A stretch of 64,000 nt of DNA from UBA2287 sp964479665 (GCA_964479665.1 CAYZNN010000001.1:124001-188000), one strand, 5' to 3'; shown: positions 7,987 through 17,678, counted from the stretch's first letter. Translations and numbers: made by a program. The notes: a model not told the origin generated them from the sequence alone.

Positions 7987-10854
7987 CTACAAGTAGTCCT
8001 CAATGGGAGCGCACGAGCAAACCAAATTGCGGTCGCCATAGCCCGAATCGATTCGACTTACAGTTGGCCAGTACTTGTTTAGGCCCAACCAGGGTAATGG
8101 GAATGCCGCTTTTTGCCTGTCGTACGGGTGATTCCATTCGTTGCCTGTAACTTCAGTAACAGTATGCGGAGCATTCTTTAAAACATTATCGGCCTTGTCG
8201 GCTTTCCCCGATTTAATATCTTCGAGTTCCATTTTAATGGCAATCATTGTTTCGGCAAAGCGGTCGAGTTCCTGCTTCGATTCGCTCTCGGTTGGCTCAA
8301 CCATAAGGGTTTCGTGAACAGGGAACGATAGGGTAGGCGCATGGAAACCATAGTCCATAAGCCTGCGTGCTATATCGCCAGTTTCAATGTCGTACGACAT
8401 TTTAAAGTGACGGCAATCGAGAATCATTTCGTGACCAATTCGTCCTGTTTCGCCCGTATAAAGAACCTCGTAATGACCCTTTAGTTTGGCAGTAAGGTAG
8501 TTAGCATTTAAAATTGCCAGTTCAGTTGCTTTGCGTAGGCCCTCTTCTCCAAGCATTAATATGTAACCGTAAGTTATTGCGAGTACAAATGCACTACCCC
8601 AGGGCGCTGCTGAAATGGCTTTAATAGCCTGCTCGCCACCAGTTTTAACCACTGGGTGGCCTGGCAGGAATGGAACCAAGTGCTTGGCTACGCCAATGGG
8701 ACCAACACCAGGCCCGCCACCCCCGTGAGGAATAGCAAAGGTTTTGTGTAGATTAAGGTGGCAAACATCGGCGCCAATGGTGCCCGGGTTGGTGAGGCCA
8801 ACCTGGGCATTCATGTTGGCTCCGTCCATGTAAACTTGTCCGCCGTTATCGTGAATAATCCTCATCATCTCCTTAATTTCACCTTCGAAAACACCGTGAG
8901 TTGAAGGATAAGTAACCATGAAAGCGGATAGTCTGTCGCGATGCTGCTCGGCTTTCGCTTTAAGATCTTCGAGCGAAATGTTGCCATTCGTGTCGCAGGC
9001 AACAACCACAACCTCCATGCCTGCCATAGCAGCGCTTGCAGGGTTGGTTCCGTGTGCCGAGGCAGGGATTAATACTACATTTCGGTGGCTTTGGTTTCGG
9101 CTCATGTGGTACTGCCGTATAACCATTAGTCCAGCATATTCGCCTGCTGCACCCGAGTTGGGTTGCAACGAAACCGCGCTAAAACCGGTAATTTCGGCTA
9201 AATACATTTCCAAATCGCAAATCAAATTCATGTAGCCTTCGGCCTGCTCTGTTGGAACAAAAGGGTGGATATTGCCAAACTCGGGCCAGCTTAATGGAAG
9301 CATAAGCGTTGCGGCGTTAAGCTTCATGGTGCAGCTGCCAAGCGAAATCATGCTGTGGTTAAGGGCAATGTCTTTGCGCTCAAGTTTCTTAATATAGCGC
9401 ATCATTTCGGTTTCGGAGTGAAACGAATTGAAAACCTTACCTGTTAGGTAGTTCGATTTGCGTTTTAAATTCTCGGGAATGCTGTTCGCCTCCTTAATTT
9501 CGGTAATTTGAGGTGCAGGTTTGCCTGCCACTTCAGCAAAAACACTAAGAATTGCATTTACTTCAGCAATTGATGTAAGCTCGTCGAAGCTTATACCAAT
9601 TGTTCCGTTTTTCTTATAGTTTAGGTTAATTTCCTTGTCGATTGCTTTACGCTTTACCATGTCGGATTTAATACCGCTTGGGAGCTCAATTTCGATGGTG
9701 TCGAAAAATCCATCGACAGTTTGCTTGTAACCCAATTTGCCTAGCTCGTTGGCAACCAAGGTGGCAGCGCTATGGGCGTGCTGTGCAATTCTTCGAATTC
9801 CTTCGGGACCATGGTAAACAGCAAACATGCCAGCCATGGTGGCTAAAAGTGCCTGAGCTGTACAAATATTCGATGTGGCCCGCTCGCGTTTAATGTGCTG
9901 CTCGCGCACCTGAAGCGCCATGCGAAGGGCCTTGTTTCCATGTCGGTCAATCGATACTCCTATAATACGACCGGGTAGTTGACGTTTAAACTCATCTTTT
10001 GTTGCCAGGTAGGCTGCATGTGGGCCGCCAAAACCCATGGGAATGCCAAAACGTTGGGTCGATCCCACCACAATGTCGGCACCCCATTCCCCTGGTGGTG
10101 TTAAAAGGGCAAGCGATAATAGATCGGCAACTGCAGTAACAAACATCCCGTTTTCGTGAGCATTTGCTGCTAGGGCCGAGTAGTCGCGAGCCTTTCCTTT
10201 TGCCGATGGGTACTGAACGAGCGCACCAAACTCTTTTCCTGTAAAAGCAAACTCTTTATAGCAACCAGTTACTACTTTAATTCCCAGTGGAATTGCACGG
10301 GCTTCAACCACTTCGAGGGTTTGAGGGAAAATATCGCCGTCGATGAATACAATGTTTCGCTCCCCTTTTACTGCTTGGCGCGAGCGTAGGTTAAACATCA
10401 TAATAACAGCTTCGGCAGCAGCAGTGGCCTCGTCGAGAAGCGAAGCGTTGGCTATTTCCATTCCGGTTAAATCCATTACCATGGTTTGAAAATTGAGCAG
10501 CGCTTCAAGTCGGCCTTGGCTAATTTCGGCCTGATAAGGAGTGTACGATGTGTACCAGCCTGGGTTTTCGAAAATGTTTCGAAGTATAACCGATGGAGTA
10601 TGCGTTCCGTAGTAACCCATGCCAATAAACGAGCGGAAAGGCTTATTTTTCGAAGCCAACATTTTTGCCTTCGCTAAGTACTCCTGTTCTGTTAGCGGCG
10701 CAGGGAGGTTTAAAGGTTTTTCGAGTCGAATTGATTTTGGAACGGTTTGATCTATAAGTTCATTTAAACTTTTAACGCCAACAGTGTCGAGCATCTCTTT
10801 TAACTCGTGGTTGCGGGGGCCAATGTGGCGCGATACGAAACGGTCAGTTACCAT
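7987..10854 (-). CDS. gcvP: Glycine dehydrogenase (decarboxylating), P-protein
   Basis: 955 residues, the length of the single-chain P-protein of the glycine cleavage system. It decarboxylates glycine on pyridoxal phosphate and passes the aminomethyl group to lipoyl-GcvH. Both halves are present: N-terminal FVSRHIGPRNHELKEML and YTPYQAEISQGRLEAL, and the C-terminal PLP half with AHGTNPASAAMAGM and the PLP-lysine motif LNLHKTFAIPHGGGGPG (Lys near 700). The terminal RIDSGYGDRNLVCSCAP is also characteristic. gcvT and gcvH are not nearby, so the system is scattered in this genome. I looked for a glycine riboswitch in the 127-base leader and found none I could support. Confidence 0.97.
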   Translation of the reverse strand: MVTDRFVSRHIGPRNHELKEMLDTVGVKSLNELIDQTVPKSIRLEKPLNLPAPLTEQEYLAKAKMLASKNKPFRSFIGMGYYGTHTPSVILRNIFENPGWYTSYTPYQAEISQGRLEALLNFQTMVMDLTGMEIANASLLDEATAAAEAVIMMFNLRSRQAVKGERNIVFIDGDIFPQTLEVVEARAIPLGIKVVTGCYKEFAFTGKEFGALVQYPSAKGKARDYSALAANAHENGMFVTAVADLLSLALLTPPGEWGADIVVGSTQRFGIPMGFGGPHAAYLATKDEFKRQLPGRIIGVSIDRHGNKALRMALQVREQHIKRERATSNICTAQALLATMAGMFAVYHGPEGIRRIAQHAHSAATLVANELGKLGYKQTVDGFFDTIEIELPSGIKSDMVKRKAIDKEINLNYKKNGTIGISFDELTSIAEVNAILSVFAEVAGKPAPQITEIKEANSIPENLKRKSNYLTGKVFNSFHSETEMMRYIKKLERKDIALNHSMISLGSCTMKLNAATLMLPLSWPEFGNIHPFVPTEQAEGYMNLICDLEMYLAEITGFSAVSLQPNSGAAGEYAGLMVIRQYHMSRNQSHRNVVLIPASAHGTNPASAAMAGMEVVVVACDTNGNISLEDLKAKAEQHRDRLSAFMVTYPSTHGVFEGEIKEMMRIIHDNGGQVYMDGANMNAQVGLTNPGTIGADVCHLNLHKTFAIPHGGGGPGVGPIGVAKHLVPFLPGHPVVKTGGEQAIKAISAAPWGSAFVLAITYGYILMLGEEGLRKATELAILNANYLTAKLKGHYEVLYTGETGRIGHEMILDCRHFKMSYDIETGDIARRLMDYGFHAPTLSFPVHETLMVEPTESESKQELDRFAETMIAIKMELEDIKSGKADKADNVLKNAPHTVTEVTGNEWNHPYDRQKAAFPLPWLGLNKYWPTVSRIDSGYGDRNLVCSCAPIEDYL

Positions 10855-10981
10855 ATTGTGTGTGCTTTAATGATTTTAAAATGTGAAATTTGATGTAAAA
10901 GTAGAAAATCGATAACAGATTAAAATGAATTTGGTCATTCTTTTAACATCTTTTTTTTAAACAACAGTTTTTGCTTAATGT

Positions 10982-11620
10982 TTACTTTAAGAAGGGGTTG
11001 CTCGTTTTTTCTTTGCCTATGGTAGTAGAGTTTCCATGTCCAGGGTAAACAGTAATGGCGTCGCCGAGGGGAAGAATTTTACTCTTAATGCTGGACAGTA
11101 TAATGTTGTAATTGCCTCCGGGTAAGTCGGTACGGCCAATTGAACCCTCGAAAAGGGTATCACCTGTTATTATAAAATTTCCCGATTGGGAATAAAAACA
11201 TACGCCTCCCCTCGAGTGCCCGGGAGTATGAATTACCTTAAGTTCTGTGTTACCAAATCGAATACGGTCGCCATCCTTTACCATTATGTCAATATCTGGT
11301 GCAGAGTCGATTGCTAAGCCAAACATAAGGGCATGTTGAGGAAGCATTTGAAGCATGGTAATGTCTTCGCCATGAGCAATCGACCGGGCTCCGTATTTCT
11401 CTTTGATGAAAGAAATACCAATTACATGGTCGACGTGACAATGCGTATTAATTGTGTATTTTGGTTTAAGTTTGTTGTTGGTTAAAAAATCAACTAATAC
11501 CTGCTGCTCGTTGGGAGTATAGCAACCACAGTCTACAACCACACATTCGCCAGTAGCATCGTAAACCACATAGGTGTTTTCTTGAAAAGGATTGAATGTA
11601 AATTGTTTAATATTTTCCAT
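10982..11620 (-). CDS. MBL-fold metallo-hydrolase (glyoxalase II-like)
   Basis: 212 residues with a full metallo-beta-lactamase metal-site set: THCHVDHV (near 60), HTPGHSRGG (near 135), TGDTLFEGSIGRTDLPGG (near 155) and a C-terminal YPGHG (near 195). The sequence is the short glyoxalase-II/YcbL-like type that lacks the glutathione-binding C-terminal domain, so substrate is unknown; hydrolysis of a thioester is the best guess. It starts 6 bases after pcm ends, indicating a two-gene operon. Confidence 0.88.
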   Translation of the reverse strand: MENIKQFTFNPFQENTYVVYDATGECVVVDCGCYTPNEQQVLVDFLTNNKLKPKYTINTHCHVDHVIGISFIKEKYGARSIAHGEDITMLQMLPQHALMFGLAIDSAPDIDIMVKDGDRIRFGNTELKVIHTPGHSRGGVCFYSQSGNFIITGDTLFEGSIGRTDLPGGNYNIILSSIKSKILPLGDAITVYPGHGNSTTIGKEKTSNPFLK

Positions 11621-11626
11621 TGTTTT

Positions 11627-12271
11627 CTATTTATTGGTTCCTTTCAGCAGAGGAACAAAAGTGAACCTGCCGTTGTTCGATGTTTCAATATTAGTTTCGC
11701 TGTGTTTTTCTACTAGCATCATATTCTGGCCTTGGCTGTCGCCAACGGGTATTACTAGTCTGCCACCTACTTTAAGTTGGTCAACCAAAGCCTGGGGTAT
11801 TTCGGGCGCCCCAGCAGTTACTAGTATCCTGTCAAAGGGTCCGTAGGTTGGAAGCCCAAGGTATCCATCGCCATAGAAAAAGTGAGGGTGGTACCCCATT
11901 CGCTCCAAGGCCATTTTCGCTTTAAGGAAAAGTTCTTTTTGGCGTTCAATAGTGAAAATTTTTGCCCCCAACTCCATTAGCACTGCAGTTTGGTATCCCG
12001 AACCGGTTCCAATTTCAAGTACCTTTTGGTGAGGCTCAACTTTTAAAAGTTGGGTTTGAAAGGCTACGGTGTAGGGTTGCGATATGGTTTGACCAGCCCC
12101 AATTGGGAATGGGGAGTCTTTATAAGAGAAATTTAAAAAGCTACTTTCCATAAAAAGGTGACGGGGAACAGTGTTTATTGCACGAAGTACCATTTCGTCG
12201 GTTATACCCTTGCTCCTAATTTCATCAACCAGTTTTTTTCTTAGCCCTTTATGCCTATATGTGTCTTGCAT
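11627..12271 (-). CDS. pcm: Protein-L-isoaspartate O-methyltransferase
   Basis: 214 residues. It methylates L-isoaspartyl residues in damaged proteins with SAM, starting their repair. Family signatures are clear: PRHLFM (near 37), IGAGQTISQPYTVAFQT (near 57), the SAM loop VLEIGTGSGYQTAVL (near 84), and the post-I motif FTIERQ. The C-terminal LVIPVG strand is present. A consensus -7 box lies 40-47 bases upstream of the ATG, and the MBL-fold hydrolase gene follows after 6 bases. Confidence 0.95.
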   Translation of the reverse strand: MQDTYRHKGLRKKLVDEIRSKGITDEMVLRAINTVPRHLFMESSFLNFSYKDSPFPIGAGQTISQPYTVAFQTQLLKVEPHQKVLEIGTGSGYQTAVLMELGAKIFTIERQKELFLKAKMALERMGYHPHFFYGDGYLGLPTYGPFDRILVTAGAPEIPQALVDQLKVGGRLVIPVGDSQGQNMMLVEKHSETNIETSNNGRFTFVPLLKGTNK

Positions 12272-12310
12272 CGCTTAAAAATAGTGGATTGTAAAGAGGT
12301 TCGCTCTCGA

Positions 12311-12318
12311 CAAATATA
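12311..12318 (-). promoter_or_regulatory. -7 promoter element (TATATTTG) for pcm operon
   Basis: Exact TAnnTTTG match on the minus strand, 40 bases before the pcm start codon. Confidence 0.5.
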
Positions 12319-12449
12319 GCTTCAATTATTGGTTGCCAAAAGTTTTAGGAGAAACAAACCATGAAACTTTAAAAGAATTCCGACTTAATATGTGGTTGCT
12401 TAAAAAGCAATTCTTTGTAGGCTAGTTATTGTGGTTGGTTATATTTACT

Positions 12450-12457
12450 TATTTTTG
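12450..12457 (+). promoter_or_regulatory. -7 promoter element (TATTTTTG) for the sugar transferase gene
   Basis: Exact TAnnTTTG match 12 bases before the ATG, with a TTG at 12429-12431 giving an 18-base spacer, close to the Bacteroidota -33/-7 arrangement. It implies a short leader. Confidence 0.55.
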
Positions 12458-12468
12458 GAGCATTAAAA

Positions 12469-13905
12469 ATGAACCACAAAGTATTCGAAGTGAAAAAAAT
12501 AATTCAGGCTGCTAAATATATTCTGTTCGATTTTATTGGGTCTGCCGCCGCATGGTGGTTGTTCCATTTGTATAGAAAAAGAATTATTGAACCCAAGGTT
12601 TTTGGGGTCGATGTTGAATTTGTGCTCGATAAACGATTTTTTTTGGCACTGCTAATAATACCCCTATTTTGGGTTATTTTATACTATGTTAATGGTTTCT
12701 ACCGCGATGTTTTTCGCCGTTCGAGGCTTAGGGAACTTGGTAACTCGCTCGTAATTACCATGTTTGGGGTGGTGGTTATTTTCTTTCTTCTTATACTCGA
12801 CGATTATATAGCAACCTACAAAAATTACTACCAACTTACTATCACACTTTTCAGCCTTCAATTTTTTATAACTTATATTCCACGCTTAATAATAACCTCT
12901 CGAACCATAAAGGCCATTCGAAGGGGCCTATTGGCATTCCCTACCATTATTATTGGCGATGGTGAAAAGGCCCTAGAACTCTTCGACGAAATGACACACC
13001 AAGTCAAATTGCAAGGAAATAAAATTGTTGGCTACGTAAGTGCTGGGAGCAGAAGCAAGCATGCGCTGGAGGGCGCAGTACCCCATTTGGGCGATATAAA
13101 AAATTTGAGAGGAATTGTAATGTGCAATGGTATAGAGGAGGTTGTAATAGCTCTCGAAACCACCGAAAGCAGAAGCGTAACAAAGGTAATAAATAGTTTA
13201 CTCGGGCTAAATATATCGGTAAAAGCCATTCCTAGCCTTTACGACTTTCTTACCGGAAGGGTTAAGATGTCATCGATTTTTGGTGTACCCCTTATTCAGG
13301 TTACGTTCGACCTAATGCCGGCTTGGCAGGAGAAGGTAAAGGCCATAATTGATAGGGTGGCTTCGTTTGTTGCGCTTCTAATTCTGTTTCCACTTATGGT
13401 GGCTCTTGCATTTATTATAAAATGCACATCCAAAGGCCCTGTTTTTTTCCGACAGGAACGAATTGGAAAGTATGGTAAACCGTTTATTCTTTACAAGTTT
13501 CGAACCATGCGTCCCGATGCCGAAGCCAGTGGCCCAGCACTTTCGAGCAAAAACGATAAAAGAGTAACTTCCATTGGCCGTTTCATGCGGAAAACTCGCC
13601 TGGACGAACTTCCCAACTTTTACAATGTGCTGAAAGGCGACATGTCGTTGGTAGGGCCACGCCCCGAGCGTCAGTTCTATATTGACCAAATTGTAAAGAA
13701 GGCACCCCATTATATGCATCTCCAAAAGGTTAAGCCAGGAATAACTTCCTGGGGTCAGGTAAAATACGGCTACGCTGAAAATGTTGACCAAATGATTGAA
13801 CGCTTAAAATACGATTTACTATACCTCGAAAATATGTCGCTGCTAGTCGACTTCCGAATTATTTTATATACCCTTATTACCGTAGTTAGGGGTAGGGGGG
13901 TTTAA
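12469..13905 (+). CDS. Undecaprenyl-phosphate sugar phosphotransferase (WbaP/WcaJ-like)
   Basis: 478 residues. The N-terminal half has four to five membrane helices (about 10-160), then a soluble nucleotide-binding-like CoA_binding_3 segment (about 160-265), one more helix (near 295-315) and the C-terminal bacterial sugar-transferase domain with KGPVFFRQERIGKYGKPF, YKFRTM, DELPNFYNVLKGDMSLVGPRP and KPGITSWGQVKYGY. Such enzymes move a hexose-1-phosphate from a UDP-sugar to undecaprenyl phosphate to start polysaccharide repeat-unit synthesis. No other polysaccharide genes surround it, so it is an orphan initiator. The sugar is not predictable from the sequence alone. Confidence 0.92.
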   Translation: MNHKVFEVKKIIQAAKYILFDFIGSAAAWWLFHLYRKRIIEPKVFGVDVEFVLDKRFFLALLIIPLFWVILYYVNGFYRDVFRRSRLRELGNSLVITMFGVVVIFFLLILDDYIATYKNYYQLTITLFSLQFFITYIPRLIITSRTIKAIRRGLLAFPTIIIGDGEKALELFDEMTHQVKLQGNKIVGYVSAGSRSKHALEGAVPHLGDIKNLRGIVMCNGIEEVVIALETTESRSVTKVINSLLGLNISVKAIPSLYDFLTGRVKMSSIFGVPLIQVTFDLMPAWQEKVKAIIDRVASFVALLILFPLMVALAFIIKCTSKGPVFFRQERIGKYGKPFILYKFRTMRPDAEASGPALSSKNDKRVTSIGRFMRKTRLDELPNFYNVLKGDMSLVGPRPERQFYIDQIVKKAPHYMHLQKVKPGITSWGQVKYGYAENVDQMIERLKYDLLYLENMSLLVDFRIILYTLITVVRGRGV

Positions 13906-13937
13906 AAATTATTTAGGCAGTAGAAAAGAAAAGCGTA

Positions 13938-14006
13938 GTGAAAAAGAGGATTATTGCTACAGCCTTATGCCTGTGTTTATTATGTAATGTTTATTCGGGG
14001 TTTTAG
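13938..14006 (+). pseudogene. Signal-peptide-only mini-ORF, possible truncated secreted protein gene
   Basis: A GTG-initiated 22-codon reading frame encodes MKKRIIATALCLCLLCNVYS, a textbook signal peptide (basic start, hydrophobic core, small residues), and then hits TAG two codons later. Nothing further downstream continues it in any frame for long. It could be a remnant of a secreted protein gene or a chance match; the rest of the 250-base gap holds only the dnaB promoter. Confidence 0.35.
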
Positions 14007-14134
14007 CCCTGATTAATTTCACAGGATATACTAAACTAAAAGCCATCATTCTTTGTATTGTTCAGAAACTCAATCCCTAGCGATTTTGTTAATAACCTCT
14101 TCAACGATTTTTACCTTTCAATTGGGTAACCCTA

Positions 14135-14142
14135 TACCTTTG
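14135..14142 (+). promoter_or_regulatory. -7 promoter element (TACCTTTG) for dnaB
   Basis: Exact TAnnTTTG match 15 bases before the dnaB ATG; a TTTC at 14116-14119 is a weak -33 candidate. Confidence 0.6.
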
Positions 14143-14156
14143 CAAATAAAAAATAA

Positions 14157-15701
14157 ATGGCTCAGAAACGAATCGATAAAAAACCTGTTGCAACTCCCAT
14201 AAACCTTGCAGGTTTGGACTTAGGGAAAGTACCACCGCAGGCCACCGATCTTGAGGAGGCAGTTCTTGGTGCCATTATGGTTGAACGCGATGCAGTTATT
14301 GTAGCAGCCGAAATTCTTAAGTCGGATTGCTTTTACAAAGATTGCCACCAGAAAATTTATAGGGCAATAGAAGGGCTTTACACAAGGCACGAACCGGTCG
14401 ATTTGTACACTGTTACCCAAGAACTTCACAGAAACGGGCATTTACAAGAAATTGGCGGGGCAGTATATTTGGCTCAATTAACAACTAAAGTGGGTTCGGC
14501 GGCTCACCTCGAGTACCATGCCAAAATTGTTGCCCAAAAGTACATACAACGCGAACTAATCAGGGTTTCGAGCGATATTCAGCAGAGAGCATTCGACGAA
14601 TCGACCGATGTGGATGATTTGCTCGATTACTCTGAAATGGAACTCTTTAAAGTTGCCGAAGGAAACATAAAGCGAGAGTCGCAGGCAATTAGCATGCTGG
14701 TTAAGCAAGCTCTCGATAAAATTAAGGAAGCAGGCGAACGACCCGATAATTTGAGTGGTGTTCCCAGCGGTTTTACCAATCTCGATCGACTTACCTCTGG
14801 TTGGCAACCCTCCGACCTGATTATTGTTGCAGCCCGTCCGTCAATGGGTAAAACCGCTTTCGTGCTGAGCATGGCACGCAACATGGCGGTTGACCATAGC
14901 AGCAGCGTTGCTTTCTTTTCGCTCGAAATGTCGAGTTTGCAATTGGTTAACAGATTAATTGTAAGTGAAACAGCCATTGCTAGTGAAAAGATACGAAGCG
15001 GAAAACTTTCGCCCGATGAGGTTATTCAGCTTACTACCAAGCTCGACGACCTTAGGAATGCCAAAATATTTATTGATGACACCCCCGCCCTTTCCATTTT
15101 CGAATTCAGAGCCAAATGCCGAAGGCTCAAAACACAGTTCGATATTGGCGTGATTATAATTGACTATCTGCAACTGATGACCGGCCCCACCGACAATAAG
15201 GGGAACCGAGAACAGGAAGTGAGTATCATTTCGCGATCGCTTAAGGCAATTGCCAAAGAACTTAACGTACCCATAATTGCTCTTTCTCAATTGAACCGAT
15301 CGGTTGAAACGCGTGGAGGAAATAAGCGTCCGCAACTTTCCGACCTTCGCGAATCGGGTGCTATTGAGCAGGATGCCGACTTGGTGATTTTTATTCACCG
15401 TCCCGAGTACTACGGTTTTAAGGATGATGAGAATGGAAATTCGTACGAAGGGATTGCCGAAATTATTGTTGCAAAGCATCGAAACGGTAAAACCGACGAT
15501 ATTCGCCTTCGTTTCCGCAACGAGTTGGCTAAATTTACCGATGAAGAATCCGGTTACTATCCAGCCTTTTCGATGAGCGATGCTGCCACGAAAACTATGG
15601 TAATGGGATCGAAAATGAACAGCGACCCGCTAGGATCCTCGCAGGTTGGAAGGGACTTCGATTTTACCCCCAGCCAAAGTAACGACGAGGTGCCATACTA
15701 G
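14157..15701 (+). CDS. dnaB: Replicative DNA helicase DnaB
   Basis: 514 residues, the hexameric 5'-3' helicase that unwinds DNA at the replication fork. N-terminal DnaB domain (about 25-130; PPQATDLEEAVLGAIM), linker, then RecA-like C-terminal domain with LDRLTSGWQPSDLIIVAARP followed by Walker A SMGKTA (near 225), FFSLEMS, Walker B IIIDYLQLM (near 335), ALSQLNRSVETR and DLRESGAIEQDAD. No intein is present. The C-terminal tail after about residue 480 is low in conservation. The stop codon overlaps the convergent HAD gene by four bases. Confidence 0.97.
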   Translation: MAQKRIDKKPVATPINLAGLDLGKVPPQATDLEEAVLGAIMVERDAVIVAAEILKSDCFYKDCHQKIYRAIEGLYTRHEPVDLYTVTQELHRNGHLQEIGGAVYLAQLTTKVGSAAHLEYHAKIVAQKYIQRELIRVSSDIQQRAFDESTDVDDLLDYSEMELFKVAEGNIKRESQAISMLVKQALDKIKEAGERPDNLSGVPSGFTNLDRLTSGWQPSDLIIVAARPSMGKTAFVLSMARNMAVDHSSSVAFFSLEMSSLQLVNRLIVSETAIASEKIRSGKLSPDEVIQLTTKLDDLRNAKIFIDDTPALSIFEFRAKCRRLKTQFDIGVIIIDYLQLMTGPTDNKGNREQEVSIISRSLKAIAKELNVPIIALSQLNRSVETRGGNKRPQLSDLRESGAIEQDADLVIFIHRPEYYGFKDDENGNSYEGIAEIIVAKHRNGKTDDIRLRFRNELAKFTDEESGYYPAFSMSDAATKTMVMGSKMNSDPLGSSQVGRDFDFTPSQSNDEVPY

Positions 15702-16420
15702 TCAGAAGGAAATATTCTTTTTAGTTCGAGTAGCGATGTGATTTCGTGGGTTACTTTTTCATTGTGTTCAGTCCCTTCGATATTCAGAAATATCTGATCG
15801 ATTCCAAACCTTCGCGCTCCAATAATATCGATTTCTAAATCATCGCCCACCATAATGCTTTCGCTTTTCTTGGCATTTACCGAGGAGAGCGGATGGGCAA
15901 AGGCCAGGGGATGCGGTTTGTGGTATCCCGAAATTTCGGAAGTGGTTACCCGTGTAAAGAACTTATCGATTCCACATAGTTTTAGTTTTGTAAACTGCAC
16001 CTCGCTAAATCCATTGGTAATTATATGCAGCTGGTAATTTTGCTGCAAATGTTCCAGTACCTCACGGGTGTGGGGCACAAGAACTGTTTTCATTGGACTC
16101 TCCTTTACGTATTCTTCGCCCATTATTTCAGCAAGATATTGATTGTTAATTCCGTATTCTTTAAAGGTGAGCTCGAAACGTTTCCAACGTAAAATATCTT
16201 TACTTAATCTACCGTGACGGTATTCATTCCACAGCCTTTCGTTGTGCACATTGAATGCCGATAGAAAGTTTCGGAAAGCATTGAATTGCTTCTCTAATTT
16301 ATGCCTTTCGTAAAGTTCTTCAAGGGTTAACTGCATGTTCCGATCAAAGTCCCAAAGGGTTCTATCTAAATCGAAAAAAATATGTTTGTACCTCTTGTTT
16401 TTTCGAAGGAAACTTAACAT
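15698..16420 (-). CDS. yjjG: HAD-family noncanonical pyrimidine nucleotidase, YjjG type
   Basis: About 240 residues from the ATG at 16418-16420. HAD motif I is FFDLDRTLWDFD, motif II IITNG (near 135), a conserved Lys in GYHKPHPLAF, and motif III/IV MVGDDLEIDIIGA. YjjG-type enzymes dephosphorylate modified pyrimidine nucleotides to keep them out of DNA. An upstream in-frame ATG (16477) would add 19 residues (hydrophobic, no homology expected); the internal start places the catalytic Asp near residue 19, which is closer to the family norm. Convergent with dnaB, overlapping it by four bases. Confidence 0.88.
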   Translation of the reverse strand: MLSFLRKNKRYKHIFFDLDRTLWDFDRNMQLTLEELYERHKLEKQFNAFRNFLSAFNVHNERLWNEYRHGRLSKDILRWKRFELTFKEYGINNQYLAEIMGEEYVKESPMKTVLVPHTREVLEHLQQNYQLHIITNGFSEVQFTKLKLCGIDKFFTRVTTSEISGYHKPHPLAFAHPLSSVNAKKSESIMVGDDLEIDIIGARRFGIDQIFLNIEGTEHNEKVTHEITSLLELKRIFPSD

Positions 16421-16498
16421 ATGCCAATTTATTTTGAAATGAAATTGCCAGAATATTGGAATGGTAAAAATACTCATTTATGCATAATTTATAAATTG

Positions 16499-16506
16499 TA
16501 CCTTTG
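16499..16506 (+). promoter_or_regulatory. -7 promoter element (TACCTTTG) for the DEAD-box gene
   Basis: Exact TAnnTTTG match about 48 bases before the helicase start codon, in the divergent gap with the HAD nucleotidase gene. Confidence 0.55.
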
Positions 16507-16553
16507 TGCTGTTCGTTTTTTACTTTTTTATTACTTGTTAATACTTTTATAAT

Positions 16554-17678
16554 TTGAGTTTTTCAGAATTTGGATTTAATCCTTCGGTATTAGAAGGTAT
16601 AACCGCCATGGGGTTTCAAACTCCAACCCCCATACAGCAGCAGGCCATGCCATTAGTTCTCAATGGTCACGACCTAATAGCATGCGCTCAAACAGGAACT
16701 GGAAAAACGGCGGCTTTTGTTTTGCCCCTCTTAAGCATACTAGCAAACAGGAACGAGAAGCAAAGCAACATTTCTACGCTAATTATTGTGCCAACAAGAG
16801 AGTTGGCAATTCAAATCGATCAGCAAATTGAGGGTTTTGCATACTTTTCGCCTGCCAGTTCCATAGCTGTTTATGGTGGAAGTGAAGGCGCTTCGTGGGA
16901 TAAGCAGAGAGCTGCCATTGAAAGTGGGGTCGATTTTTTGGTAGCTACACCCGGTAGGCTAATTCAGCATTTGAGAATGGGTTATGTTAAACTAGGCAAG
17001 GTTGAACACTTGGTGCTCGATGAGGCCGATCGAATGCTCGATATGGGATTTCTCGAAGATATAATGGAAATTGTAGCTGCCCTTCCAAAAAAGCGACAAA
17101 CCCTCATGTTTTCAGCTACAATGCCTAATAATATTCGAAAACTTGCGGGGCAACTACTGGTAGAACCCAAAGAGATTAGCCTTTCGGTTTCGAAACCTGC
17201 CGAAAACGTACTGCAAGCAGTTTATATTGCCGAAGACAATGAGAAAATCGGTTTATTGGCAAAACTACTCGAAGGGAAGGCCGATGTGAAAAGCGTTATT
17301 GTTTTCGCATCGACCAAGGAAAAAGTTAAAAGCATTGGAAGGTTACTGTTGAAGGCCAATGTAAAATCAATGGCCATTCATTCCGATCTGAGCCAGCCCC
17401 AACGCGAAGAAGTGCTGCGAAAATTTCGAAACCGCCATTATCAGGTACTGGTGGCAACCAATATTGTTTCGAGGGGAATTGATATTGAAGATATTGATCT
17501 GGTTGTAAACTTCGATGTTCCAGCCGATCCCGAAGACTACGTGCACCGTATTGGCAGAACTGCTCGGGCACAAAACGATGGAGTTGCCATTACCTTTGTT
17601 TCGAATAAAGAACGACGCCAATTTCTGAAAATTGAGGAATTTATTGGCGAAAAAGTATTCAGAATTCCAACTGCGTAA
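16554..17678 (+). CDS. DEAD-box ATP-dependent RNA helicase (RhlE-like)
   Basis: 374 residues starting at TTG (16554-16556; no ATG fits the expected N-terminus MSFSEFGFNPSVLEGI). All helicase motifs are visible: Q motif PTPIQQQAMP, I AQTGTGKT, Ia PTRELA, Ib TPGR, II LDEADRMLDMG, III SAT, IV VIVFAS, V NIVSRGIDIEDIDLV, VI HRIGRTAR. The protein ends soon after the second RecA domain and lacks the long basic tail found on many RhlE proteins. Likely roles are ribosome assembly or RNA decay; specific substrate unknown. Confidence 0.93.
   Translation: MSFSEFGFNPSVLEGITAMGFQTPTPIQQQAMPLVLNGHDLIACAQTGTGKTAAFVLPLLSILANRNEKQSNISTLIIVPTRELAIQIDQQIEGFAYFSPASSIAVYGGSEGASWDKQRAAIESGVDFLVATPGRLIQHLRMGYVKLGKVEHLVLDEADRMLDMGFLEDIMEIVAALPKKRQTLMFSATMPNNIRKLAGQLLVEPKEISLSVSKPAENVLQAVYIAEDNEKIGLLAKLLEGKADVKSVIVFASTKEKVKSIGRLLLKANVKSMAIHSDLSQPQREEVLRKFRNRHYQVLVATNIVSRGIDIEDIDLVVNFDVPADPEDYVHRIGRTARAQNDGVAITFVSNKERRQFLKIEEFIGEKVFRIPTA

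Noticed and set aside
10855..10981. Glycine riboswitch upstream of gcvP
   Set aside because: The leader is only 127 bases, A/T-rich, with no tandem aptamer-like stems that I can see.
14955..15479. 174-codon frame antisense to dnaB
   Set aside because: It lies wholly inside dnaB on the opposite strand, with low-complexity composition and no recognisable motif.
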